14,238 nt of DNA from JBAZYZ01 sp041659085 (GCA_041659085.1 JBAZYZ010000015.1:1-14238), one strand, 5' to 3'. Positions 1 through 5,558 are shown, numbered from the stretch's first letter. Program-made: numbers and translations. Notes: a model not told the origin generated them from the letters alone.

Positions 1-54
1 AAGACCGCCCACGAAAGTTGCCAAAAACGCGCATAGAATGAAAAATATTGCCAT
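1..54 (-). CDS. N-terminus of a membrane protein (partial), possibly a ZIP-type metal transporter
   Basis: On the minus strand an ATG at 54-52 opens a frame that stays open to the window edge, giving 18 residues, MAIFFILCAFLATFVGGL. These are almost entirely hydrophobic and fit the first transmembrane helix of an inner-membrane protein. The LATFVGG stretch resembles the start of ZIP-family metal transporters, but 18 residues are too few to prove it; any polytopic membrane protein could begin like this. There is no Shine-Dalgarno sequence ahead of the ATG, as for most genes here. A TAAAAT hexamer lies about 15 bases upstream and could be its -10 element. The real length is unknown because the gene leaves the window. 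Confidence 0.45.
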   Translation of the reverse strand, partial: MAIFFILCAFLATFVGGL

Positions 55-127
55 AAATCTGTTTTAACTATTTTACCGCATAAAGTCGCTCCGCGAAATC
101 TATTTATGCTACTGCAAAAACCTGATT

Positions 128-148
128 CATTCGGGCTGCCGGGAATCG
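128..148. repeat. Copy of a tRNA-Pro 3' end (21-bp direct repeat, first unit)
   Basis: Bases 128-148 are identical to 299-319, which cover the 3' part of the T arm, the 3' acceptor strand, the discriminator base and three bases beyond the tRNA-Pro(GGG) gene. The match stops at both ends (127/298 and 149/320 differ). The sequence beyond it cannot complete a T stem, so this is not a third tRNA. Repeats of a tRNA 3' end are typical of integration scars, but no integrase or element gene lies between the copies. Confidence 0.7.
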
Positions 149-298
149 GTCACGACTCTTCTGCTCCGCTAAAGCTAGACAACGAATGTCGCAACCCCGC
201 CTCGTCGTCGTTTCGCGACACACTCCGGCTTTCGATTCTGGGCGCAAACCAAGCAGTTGGCTTGCTCAGCCCTCATTACACTTCTCTTCGCTCGGTTA

Positions 299-319
299 CA
301 TTCGGGCTGCCGGGAATCG
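299..319. repeat. 21-bp direct repeat, second unit (3' end of tRNA-Pro GGG)
   Basis: This is the intact-gene copy of the repeat at 128-148, 171 bp away. The 150 bp between the copies hold no convincing gene, only low-complexity stretches such as repeated tcg near 207-215 and a 5-bp hairpin at 250-264. Confidence 0.7.
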
Positions 320-372
320 AACCCGGTCTACATCCACCCCATGGACGCGTACTACCGGTATACTACAGCCCG
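302..372 (-). tRNA. tRNA-Pro (anticodon GGG)
   Basis: Read on the minus strand from 372 to 302, 71 nt fold into a full cloverleaf. The acceptor stem is CGGGCUG/CAGCCCG with discriminator A. The D stem is GUAU/GUAC with loop ACCGGUA. The anticodon stem is CGUCC/GGAUG with loop AUGGGGU, giving anticodon GGG. The T arm is CCGGG-UUCGAUU-CCCGG. The C1-G72 first pair with A73 is the usual identity feature of bacterial tRNA-Pro. CCA is not encoded, so it must be added after transcription. It lies 25 nt downstream of the tRNA-Pro(CGG) gene and is probably co-transcribed with it. Confidence 0.95.
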
Positions 373-397
373 GCGCTAAAACATTATTTTATACCTA

Positions 398-468
398 TCG
401 GGCTGTCGAGAATCGAACTCGATCTACGCCCTCCCGAAGGGCGCGTACTACCGGTATACTACAGCCCG
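398..468 (-). tRNA. tRNA-Pro (anticodon CGG)
   Basis: Read on the minus strand from 468 to 398, 71 nt give a complete cloverleaf with acceptor stem CGGGCUG/CAGCCCG and discriminator A. The D arm is identical to that of the neighbouring tRNA-Pro. The anticodon stem is CGCCC/GGGCG with loop UUCGGGA (anticodon CGG), and the T arm is UCGAG-UUCGAUU-CUCGA. No CCA is encoded. The first 27 bases are the same as in the GGG isoacceptor, so the pair looks like a tandem duplication that diverged in the anticodon and T arms. I see no clear promoter upstream. Confidence 0.95.
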
Positions 469-617
469 CTACTTCCCCGACTCGTCAAAACTATCCGCCA
501 ATGTCATCCGTGACAGACCGGACCCCCAGCAAAATCAAAGCTTAGCATAAGCTATGATTTTAATAAATATTAACAAAAAATCGGCTGGCAGTTATTCACA
601 CATGCAACCTTTTTGAA
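469..617. other. Intergenic stretch upstream of the tRNAs, no gene seen
   Basis: Apart from the AT-rich approach to the next promoter, it holds two small hairpins: TGTCA-TCCG-TGACA at 502-515 and AGCTTA-GCA-TAAGCT at 539-553. Neither has a clean U-tract placed for terminating a known gene. I cannot assign a function. Confidence 0.4.
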
Positions 618-635
618 TGGTACAATATAAGGCAT
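618..635 (+). promoter_or_regulatory. Extended -10 promoter, nearly leaderless start
   Basis: TGG-TACAAT at 618-626 is an extended -10 element. The expected transcription start is near 633, only three bases before the ATG at 636. A weak -35 (TTCACA, 595-600) sits 20 bp upstream. No ribosome binding site fits in the leader. Confidence 0.55.
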
Positions 636-2174
636 ATGAAAAACACACTTTTAAGCGTTTTTGCGTTCTCTTTTTTAACAGTTATTTTATTAACCCCCGG
701 AGGCGTGGCGCGCGCCGCCAATCCCTCTGTTTCTTCTTTTTCCGTTTCCCCGTTATCCGTAAGCAGCGGTCAGCCAATTAATATTTCCTGGACACTCGCC
801 GATGCTGGCGGACACTCGCTCTTAATATCGTGTCAACAGGCTATTGTCGTAAGAAAAATTGACGGCAGTATCTTCCCGTGCGGAACCCGAACCTCTATCT
901 CGGCTCAAGCTTCTGACGCCACCACTATCACCGTGTCAAACGTAAGCGGCGTTTTGAAACAGTTAACGATAAGCTTGATTCCCAAGGACGGCGCGGGGGT
1001 TGATTATGACGCAGCGCAGCAGTCGGAAACAATAACGGTCGGCGCAAATCAAAACACAATAACCAGCTTTACTGTTGCAACATCAACGCCGTCCGGCGCG
1101 ACAACAACAATAAGCTGGGTAAGTGCTACCGATGTTCCGGCCGCGAATCTCATAATCGGTTGCGCCACAAGCGATGTTTCCGTTGTCGCCCTCAGCTTGG
1201 GGGCTCAGCCTCTCCCCTGCGGCGTTACAGCTTCGTCTGGGGACTTGTCCGCGAGTGGTTCTTTGGAACTTTTGTTTACCAATCAGTCGCCTTTGGACAT
1301 CTCTATTCAAACCACAATCATTCCGGCGATTGTATACGGCTCATACGACGCCATTCATGGCCTTACGAAAACAATATTGGTCCAAGGGAAAAAAACAATA
1401 GAACCGGCTGTCATATCTTTTACCGCCTCATCAACTAAAATGATTTCCGGCGGAACATCTGTTCTTTCGTGGACCACCCAAAACGCATCCGGCGTCAACA
1501 TAAAATTCAGCTGTAACGAAAACGTGTCTACCGCAAAAATCGTCAACCAAGCGACGACTACAGTTGCCTGCGGAAACTTCATCTTTGACCAGCCTCTTAC
1601 GGCAACAAATGCCACGGTAATGCTTACAAATATGACCAACGGAAACCAAACCGTAACTGTCTCTCTTTTGCCGGCGAATATTAACGGAACTTACAGCGGT
1701 TTGCAGCAAAAAGACATCAGCCTTACGGTTTTGGGCATGGGGGTCACGGCGCTTCCGATCACAAACCAAACAGTTACCCCGGTTGCTCAAACCCCTGCGA
1801 TTGCCACCACAACTTCACCTGCGACAGGCTGCGCTCCGGGACATTTGTTTAGCACATTGACAGGACAGGCGTGTCCGACGATATTATCACTATTGCCGGC
1901 ACAATCTTCCGCTTCTTCTGCTGCGGCTAAAAAATCAGCATTTACAAAACCAATGTCACGGGGAGTAACAGGGACTGAAGTTAGGACCCTACAGCAGTTT
2001 TTTGCCAAATACCCGGAAATATACGGCAAGGTAACCGTGAACGGCATATTCGGTCCGGCAACCCAGAAACTGGTTATGAAATTCCAGGAGAAATACGGTA
2101 TCGCGAAAAAAGGATCTGCTGGTTATGGACTTGTCGGTCCGGCCACGCGAACTAAGCTGAATTCGCTGCAATAA
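636..2174 (+). CDS. Exported Ig-like repeat protein with C-terminal peptidoglycan-binding domain
   Basis: A 512-residue protein, probably on the cell surface or attached to the wall. Residues 1-28 are a classical signal peptide (Lys start, hydrophobic core, cleavage after ARA). Three similar beta-rich units follow at about 31-136, 140-250 and 257-366. Each has an iSF...tisW core and a Cys pair (C66/C82, C176/C195, C293/C312), which suggests disulfide-bonded Ig-like folds exposed outside the cytoplasm. A Thr/Ser/Pro-rich linker leads to a second Cys motif, CAPGHLFSTLTGQAC (399-413). Residues 440-512 form a PG_binding_1 domain (VRTLQQFF, VNGIFGPATQ, FQEKYGI, VGPATRTKLN). The domain family binds peptidoglycan; the role of the Ig-like part (adhesion, or scaffold) is inferred. 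It has its own promoter and is convergent with the HAD gene. No clear terminator follows; 2175-2275 is only AT-rich. Confidence 0.85.
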   Translation: MKNTLLSVFAFSFLTVILLTPGGVARAANPSVSSFSVSPLSVSSGQPINISWTLADAGGHSLLISCQQAIVVRKIDGSIFPCGTRTSISAQASDATTITVSNVSGVLKQLTISLIPKDGAGVDYDAAQQSETITVGANQNTITSFTVATSTPSGATTTISWVSATDVPAANLIIGCATSDVSVVALSLGAQPLPCGVTASSGDLSASGSLELLFTNQSPLDISIQTTIIPAIVYGSYDAIHGLTKTILVQGKKTIEPAVISFTASSTKMISGGTSVLSWTTQNASGVNIKFSCNENVSTAKIVNQATTTVACGNFIFDQPLTATNATVMLTNMTNGNQTVTVSLLPANINGTYSGLQQKDISLTVLGMGVTALPITNQTVTPVAQTPAIATTTSPATGCAPGHLFSTLTGQACPTILSLLPAQSSASSAAAKKSAFTKPMSRGVTGTEVRTLQQFFAKYPEIYGKVTVNGIFGPATQKLVMKFQEKYGIAKKGSAGYGLVGPATRTKLNSLQ

Positions 2175-2275
2175 TCATCTTAGCGACAATTCTCAAATCA
2201 CAATTTTCATTAAATTCCTAATGTCTCAATCTTCAGATGAATTTGTTTGTTCCATTAATGATTGATAATTAATTG

Positions 2276-2962
2276 TTAATTAATTTCGTACACCACATCT
2301 TTTCTTTCCAGGACCACTTTCCAACCGTTTCGTTTGGCGTGTCTGTATAATTTCATATTGGGATTGAAACAAATCGGCTTCGCGACCATTTCAAGAAGCG
2401 GTATGTCGCTTTCCGTGTCTCCCACGCCGATTGAGCCTAGAAGCGTCAAACCTTCTTTCTCTACCGCGCGCTTTACTATATTGGCCTTGTTTAAAATAAC
2501 CGTCTCCTCCATGGTCTTGCCGGTAAAACAATCATTCGGACCAAGCTCGAGCAGTCTGCCATAAACCTTGTTAAATCCGAGCGATTTGCAAAATTTTTCC
2601 GCGACTCCTTTCGGGGAATGGGTAATGGCCAAAAGATAATAGTCTTTCTTCTTTAGCTCGGCAACCAGAGCGCGCGTGTATTTGTAAGTATGGTTCTGGT
2701 ATCGCCTTATTACCATCTCCCCGGCCTTGTCAAAATCTGAATAATGCACACCCTTAATATTTTTGTTAAAGCTTTTTACAACCGCGTTTATGTATGAAGC
2801 GTAGTCGCCCTTGCGCTCAAGCCAGTGTTTATGCTCGCGTTCAAATTCATTGCGGGCTTTTTCCTCAAAATTCCCCTGTTCAATAAGAACATTCACAAGC
2901 TCAATCAGCAAGCTGGAGCGGAATATCGTACCGTCTATGTCAAAAATGGCAACTTTTTTCAT
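2276..2962 (-). CDS. HAD-superfamily phosphatase (SerB-like HAD-IB)
   Basis: A 228-residue cytoplasmic hydrolase of the haloacid dehalogenase superfamily. Motif I is DIDGT (D8 nucleophile, D10 acid/base). Motif II is the Thr of AITHS, and motif IV is GVGDTESDIPLLE with the Mg-binding acidic residues. The helical cap between motifs I and II and the overall length fit the HAD-IB group (phosphoserine phosphatase and relatives). The substrate cannot be told from sequence. I place the start at the ATG at 2962, not at one 14 codons upstream, because DIDGT then sits at its usual distance from the N-terminus. A TATACT box ends seven bases before that ATG, so the upstream start would lie outside the transcript. 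Confidence 0.85.
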   Translation of the reverse strand: MKKVAIFDIDGTIFRSSLLIELVNVLIEQGNFEEKARNEFEREHKHWLERKGDYASYINAVVKSFNKNIKGVHYSDFDKAGEMVIRRYQNHTYKYTRALVAELKKKDYYLLAITHSPKGVAEKFCKSLGFNKVYGRLLELGPNDCFTGKTMEETVILNKANIVKRAVEKEGLTLLGSIGVGDTESDIPLLEMVAKPICFNPNMKLYRHAKRNGWKVVLERKDVVYEIN

Positions 2963-2969
2963 AGTATGA

Positions 2970-2998
2970 AGTATACCGTATACGGTATTTAGTATAAA
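2970..2998 (-). promoter_or_regulatory. Promoter of the HAD gene with a 16-bp palindrome
   Basis: On the minus strand a -10 TATACT (2975-2970) lies 17 bp from a weak -35 TTTATA (2998-2993). The predicted start near 2963 leaves a one-base leader. A perfect 16-bp palindrome, ATACCGTATACGGTAT, at 2973-2988 covers the spacer and the upstream edge of the -10. That is a good position for a repressor operator, though no cognate regulator is visible. Confidence 0.5.
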
Positions 2999-3016
2999 TA
3001 CCAATCCAATTTCCCC

Positions 3017-3058
3017 ACCTTACCTAAAATTACGCTATAGCGTAATTTTAGGTAAGGT
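3017..3058. repeat. Perfect 42-bp palindrome
   Basis: Bases 3017-3058 are self-complementary over their full length: two 21-bp arms, no loop, axis between 3037 and 3038, centred on ctatag. It lies between the divergent HAD and cassette promoters and ends six bases before the cassette -35. It is AT-rich in the arms, has no following T-tract, and no gene ends near it, so it is not an ordinary terminator. Confidence 0.9.
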
Positions 3059-3064
3059 AAACAT

Positions 3065-3093
3065 TTGACTTTAATAAAATTGTATGCTTAAAT
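3065..3093 (+). promoter_or_regulatory. Consensus-like sigma-70 promoter of the unknown cassette
   Basis: TTGACT (3065-3070) is followed after exactly 17 bp by TTAAAT (3088-3093), with a TGC extension at 3085-3087. The predicted transcript start is near 3100. With the 3D-gene promoter at 4299-4326 it is among the best promoter matches in the window. Confidence 0.65.
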
Positions 3094-3098
3094 CAACT

Positions 3099-3163
3099 CA
3101 ACGTCGCTTGTTCATTTTTTACTTGGCATGCAAGTCTGCGACGTTGCTTGCGGGCCCAAGGAG
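3099..3163 (+). promoter_or_regulatory. Structured 5' leader with strong ribosome binding site
   Basis: A 9-bp stem pairs CAACGTCGC (3099-3107) with GCGACGTTG (3138-3146). It encloses a hairpin ACTTG-GCATG-CAAGT (3121-3135). A third small stem, CTTG/CAAG (3147-3150 with 3157-3160), overlaps the AAGGAG ribosome binding site at 3158-3163, which lies five bases before the ATG. The layout could allow control of translation, but it matches no riboswitch class I know. Confidence 0.5.
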
Positions 3164-3168
3164 AAATT

Positions 3169-3546
3169 ATGCATCGAGTTGATCTTAGCTTACCAACAGG
3201 TTTTACCCCCTACCTCGAACAAGGATGTATTTCCTACATGAACCTGGTGAGGAATGAACTTCATCGAATCCAACATCTGCATGCGAAAGTGTACCAAACG
3301 CACGTGGCAGGTGGGGCTATGAGTTCCCCGAGTCACGACTTCTTTACGACATCGAAGGATGTCCATCTCTTCTTCGGGACAATGAACCCCAGCAAACAAG
3401 AAGACTTGGCTTGTTTGCTAGACAAGGAATTCAGAGAACACGAATGCAACGAACTCTTGCTTCATTACGATACCGGCAAGACCGTGCTCGTGACGAAGAC
3501 TGGGGATAGAAGTGGTCGGGTTTTCACCTTCGCCCCCGCGCACTAG
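3169..3546 (+). CDS. Unknown 125-residue His-rich protein
   Basis: I do not recognise this protein. It is probably soluble: no signal peptide and no transmembrane segment. It has ten His (2, 32, 36, 38, 45, 56, 66, 91, 99, 125) and three Cys (20, 82, 93), including a cluster HRIQHLH at 32-38, so metal binding is possible but unproven. The C-terminal third (about 95-122) alternates in a beta-strand manner with Gly turns. The start is fixed at the ATG at 3169 by AAGGAG five bases upstream; a TTG seven codons earlier keeps the frame open but lacks a ribosome binding site. This is the only gene here with a canonical Shine-Dalgarno sequence, and one of few ending in TAG. With its own promoter, structured leader and terminator it looks like an independently acquired cassette. 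It could be a small toxin, regulator or nucleic-acid-binding protein; there is no evidence to choose. Confidence 0.7.
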   Translation: MHRVDLSLPTGFTPYLEQGCISYMNLVRNELHRIQHLHAKVYQTHVAGGAMSSPSHDFFTTSKDVHLFFGTMNPSKQEDLACLLDKEFREHECNELLLHYDTGKTVLVTKTGDRSGRVFTFAPAH

Positions 3547-3565
3547 TCCATACGCAACAACCGAC

Positions 3566-3593
3566 ACCATCCCGGTATATGGGTGGTTTTTTA
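3566..3593 (+). terminator. Rho-independent terminator of the unknown cassette
   Basis: Stem ACCATCC (3566-3572) pairs with GGGTGGT (3581-3587, one G-U pair) around an 8-base loop. It runs straight into a T-tract, 3587-3592. It begins 19 bases after the TAG stop at 3544-3546. Confidence 0.75.
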
Positions 3594-3651
3594 TTTGTCT
3601 ATATTTTAGTATTTCGAGTTTCGGATTTGTTTGTAATTTGGTGCTTGCCCG

Positions 3652-3680
3652 CCCCGTAGTGAGTAACCTCTACGACTGGG
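3652..3680. other. Hairpin downstream of the 3D gene, function unclear
   Basis: CCC-CGTAG (3652-3659) pairs with CTACG (3670-3674) and, after a three-base bulge, GGG (3678-3680). It lies in a 117-bp stretch between the cassette terminator and the 3D gene stop. No adjacent T-tract marks it as a simple terminator in either direction. Confidence 0.35.
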
Positions 3681-3709
3681 GTGATTTGTTATTTATAGTT
3701 GGTTATCAG

Positions 3710-4267
3710 TTACTTAATCGCCAGCTTTTTATCCACCATAAGGGCAAGCTCGGCTTGTGTCTCAGGAATATCCTTAAGAGAGATCCTGCCGACGACGCGG
3801 ATATTGGCCTTGCACACTCCGACAGCCACCGCGGGATTCGTACCTTTGCCTCCAACGAGCACAACATCCGACTCGTCAAACATGAGGTCAATCTGGCGGA
3901 GTTTGCGCGCGCTCATAGAGTCGGCAATAACTCGATAGCCCACCAAATGTTCAACCTCATTAAATCCGCATGAAATAGAATTCTTGGGCGCCTCAATGGA
4001 AATTACCGTTCCGTAAGGAAGCATGTCAGCCATGTCGCGCGAGCGCGCGGCAATAACAGCCGGGTTTGAACGGGCGCCTGAAGCCGTTATTTCCGAGTCA
4101 TTGTCTGTCTGTTCGGGCAGGGCATTATATCCGGTAAGCCGAACGGAAACAGATTCCATATTAGCCTTTGCCGGGACAAAATTCTTAGGGGCCTCAATAT
4201 AGGATCCGCCGCCAGTTCCCGACCAAACTAAAAAGCCCGCTAGGGCTATGTTAATAAAACTTGTCAT
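3710..4267 (-). CDS. 3D/RlpA-like double-psi beta-barrel wall protein
   Basis: A 185-residue protein, probably membrane-anchored or secreted. Residues 3-17 are hydrophobic and act as a signal or anchor. The core at about 40-130 has the features of the 3D / RlpA-like barrel found in peptidoglycan-acting proteins: TGYN at 45-48, TASG at 61-64, LPYGTVISI at 83-91, and YRVIADSM...RQIDLMF at 111-130 with its conserved Asp residues. Many family members cleave or bind peptidoglycan; activity here is inferred. A C-terminal part of about 50 residues is less familiar. The peptide IEAPKN occurs twice (24-29 and 91-96), and the DNA under the two copies matches at 17 of 19 bases (3979-3997 and 4180-4198). 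The gene has a strong promoter of its own and no ribosome binding site. Confidence 0.75.
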   Translation of the reverse strand: MTSFINIALAGFLVWSGTGGGSYIEAPKNFVPAKANMESVSVRLTGYNALPEQTDNDSEITASGARSNPAVIAARSRDMADMLPYGTVISIEAPKNSISCGFNEVEHLVGYRVIADSMSARKLRQIDLMFDESDVVLVGGKGTNPAVAVGVCKANIRVVGRISLKDIPETQAELALMVDKKLAIK

Positions 4268-4298
4268 ATAAATAAGGCTGTATGCCTATATAACGACA

Positions 4299-4326
4299 TA
4301 CTAGCACTAAGAAGTCAAACTGTCAA
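4299..4326 (-). promoter_or_regulatory. Promoter of the 3D-domain gene
   Basis: On the minus strand a consensus -35 TTGACA (4326-4321) is followed after 16 bp by TAGTAT (4304-4299) with a TGC extended element. The start is expected near 4292, giving a leader of about 25 nt that contains a small hairpin AGGC-ATACA-GCCT. Confidence 0.65.
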
Positions 4327-4362
4327 TAGCTTTTTAGTAATCCATAGGCTTTAAATACCGAA

Positions 4363-4395
4363 AAACAAAAAGCGCCAAATTGGCGCTTTTTGTTT
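4363..4395. terminator. Strong bidirectional terminator hairpin
   Basis: A perfect 15-bp stem, 4363-4377 with 4381-4395, closes on a three-base loop. It has A-rich and T-rich outer flanks, so it works as an intrinsic terminator on either strand. It ends transcription of the minus-strand zinc-ribbon gene whose stop is at 4419. Confidence 0.85.
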
Positions 4396-4418
4396 AATTT
4401 AAATGGTATTAAGCTAAT

Positions 4419-4574
4419 TTAAGCCGCCTTGTTGCCAAGAATCTTAAACATCTTGGTGCCGCACTTTGTACATATCCCTTTCATGGCCTTACGGCCATTT
4501 TTCATTGTTACTTCCATCGTATCCTTCATATCCCTCTTTTCCTTGCATTTCATGCAATGTCCTGTTTCTGCCAT
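4419..4574 (-). CDS. Small single zinc-ribbon protein (DUF5679-like)
   Basis: A 51-residue protein with two CxxC knuckles, CMKC near the N-terminus and CTKC near the C-terminus, separated by a basic beta-hairpin (MKNGRKAMKG). This is a complete one-zinc ribbon. The pattern of CxKCK, MKNGR and CTKCGTKMF is that of the DUF5679 family, common in archaea and Patescibacteria. Its function is unknown; nucleic-acid or ribosome association is often supposed. I choose the ATG at 4574 because the family starts just before the first Cys pair; the 12 extra residues upstream have no family character. The frame is followed by the strong terminator at 4363-4395. TATAAA at 4593-4588 gives a plausible very short leader. 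Confidence 0.85.
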   Translation of the reverse strand: MAETGHCMKCKEKRDMKDTMEVTMKNGRKAMKGICTKCGTKMFKILGNKAA

Positions 4575-4688
4575 ATATTTTGTTGATTTTATAGCGATTA
4601 ATTGAACCATTCATATTCTACGTCAATTTGGCAATTTTGTCATCCCCAAGCTAATTGGTTGCCGCTTTTGGCTCTTTGAACGCAGAAA

Positions 4689-5438
4689 TTACAAGATGCA
4701 ATTTTCTATCCCCCACTCCGCAACTTTTATCCTTCTTATTGAATATGCTAGAGCCGGAGCCCTTAATTTCTCTCCAATATCAGAGGCAAACTGTCGAACA
4801 TAGAATCCGGATGACACGGATAACTCAAGTTCAAACAAATCAAACTCGGTATTTTGGTATCTCAATACTTCCTTCCACCTGTCTTTGATCTCCTTCTGCC
4901 TAAAATCGCCGGAAACCGAATCAACAGAAAATAACACGTTATTAAGCGCTTCCCTCCCGCTTAGTTTCTTATAAGCCACTACCTTAGCGCTATGTAAAAA
5001 TACTTTATGCTCCGGAATATTAAACATCTCCCCTTTTCTGCTTAATTCATGCAGTTGTGTTCCGCCAACAGTCTTGGATGAATACGCCGGATACTTCTGT
5101 GAAAATTCGCCAACGAAAGAATTAACCACTTTGGCAAATTCTTTCTCATTAATTTCCATATGCTTATTTTCCGTAACAAGCCCGAGTAAATCGTGCGTAT
5201 CGGTGGAAACCCCGCATAATATTTGTGTTATATAGATTTTATCAAGATTCAAATACTTTTCTCTTTCTTTGTTGGCATCGCCAACCAAAACAAGCATCAC
5301 GCCCTCCGCCATCGGGTCCAGTCTGCCGGCGTAAGACAGCGTTTCCTTTTCATACTCCGGTTTTTCCACCCGCAATCTGCCTAGCGCCGCAAGCGGCGTC
5401 TCCCCTTTTTGTTTATATATAGCTAAAACAGAATTCAT
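4689..5438 (-). CDS. truB: tRNA pseudouridine(55) synthase TruB
   Basis: This enzyme converts U55 in the T loop of tRNAs to pseudouridine. The protein has 249 residues. Motif I appears as YKQKGETPL (8-16). The catalytic Asp is D41 in YAGRLDPMAEG (36-46). The substrate-gripping Tyr is Y69 in KIYITQILCGVSTDTHD, and R215 in SGFYVRQFASDIGEKL matches the conserved Arg of the family. It is shorter than E. coli TruB (314 residues): the C-terminal PUA domain is missing, as in many reduced genomes. Both tRNAs in this window carry the TTCGATT T loop it acts on. It starts directly after the stop of a short in-frame open stretch (5439-5537) and has no ribosome binding site. No terminator separates it from the zinc-ribbon gene downstream. 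Confidence 0.93.
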   Translation of the reverse strand: MNSVLAIYKQKGETPLAALGRLRVEKPEYEKETLSYAGRLDPMAEGVMLVLVGDANKEREKYLNLDKIYITQILCGVSTDTHDLLGLVTENKHMEINEKEFAKVVNSFVGEFSQKYPAYSSKTVGGTQLHELSRKGEMFNIPEHKVFLHSAKVVAYKKLSGREALNNVLFSVDSVSGDFRQKEIKDRWKEVLRYQNTEFDLFELELSVSSGFYVRQFASDIGEKLRAPALAYSIRRIKVAEWGIENCIL

Positions 5439-5537
5439 TTATTGAGTAAGCGGTATTTCTACAAAAATATTTTCCGCTCCTTTTTGAGTATTCGCAAAAG
5501 CGAAATCACTCCACCTTATCCATATAAGGTTTGTATT
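5439..5537 (-). pseudogene. Short open frame abutting truB, possible gene remnant
   Basis: In the same frame as truB, 32 codons run between an upstream stop (5540-5538) and a TAA (5441-5439) immediately before the truB ATG. The end reads FAFANTQKGAENIFVEIPLTQ less its first residue, which looks like a natural protein C-terminus. There is no ATG, GTG or TTG start. An ATG in another frame (MDKVE then TGA, near 5526) would need a frameshift to join it. It could be a decayed gene, a frameshifted small protein or chance. Confidence 0.3.
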
Positions 5538-5558
5538 TTATTAATCTGCCGTTAATCA

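Noticed and set aside
106..545. Two overlapping plus-strand open frames of 119-135 codons
   Set aside because: They run through the two minus-strand tRNA genes and the duplicated tRNA end; the repeated LPGIE-like segments in the translation are tRNA sequence read as protein.
2963..3004. A 14-codon N-terminal extension of the HAD protein
   Set aside because: It would need translation of promoter DNA including the TATACT box, and it moves the DIDGT motif away from its usual place.
3017..3058. Palindrome as a rho-independent terminator
   Set aside because: Genes on both sides start, not end, near it; there is no T-tract and its arms are AT-rich with no loop.
3148..3168. TTG start for the unknown cassette protein, seven codons upstream
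   Set aside because: It has no ribosome binding site, whereas the ATG at 3169 follows AAGGAG at the right distance.
3979..4198. Near-repeat (17 of 19 bases) inside the 3D-domain gene as a mobile insertion
   Set aside because: The copies lie in the same reading frame, encode the same IEAPKN peptide and lack flanking duplications; chance or a small internal duplication is enough.
5513..5530. 7-bp hairpin followed by a T-rich run on the plus strand, resembling a terminator
   Set aside because: No plus-strand gene ends there, and on the minus strand, where hss ends, the flank is A-rich. It may only be incidental.
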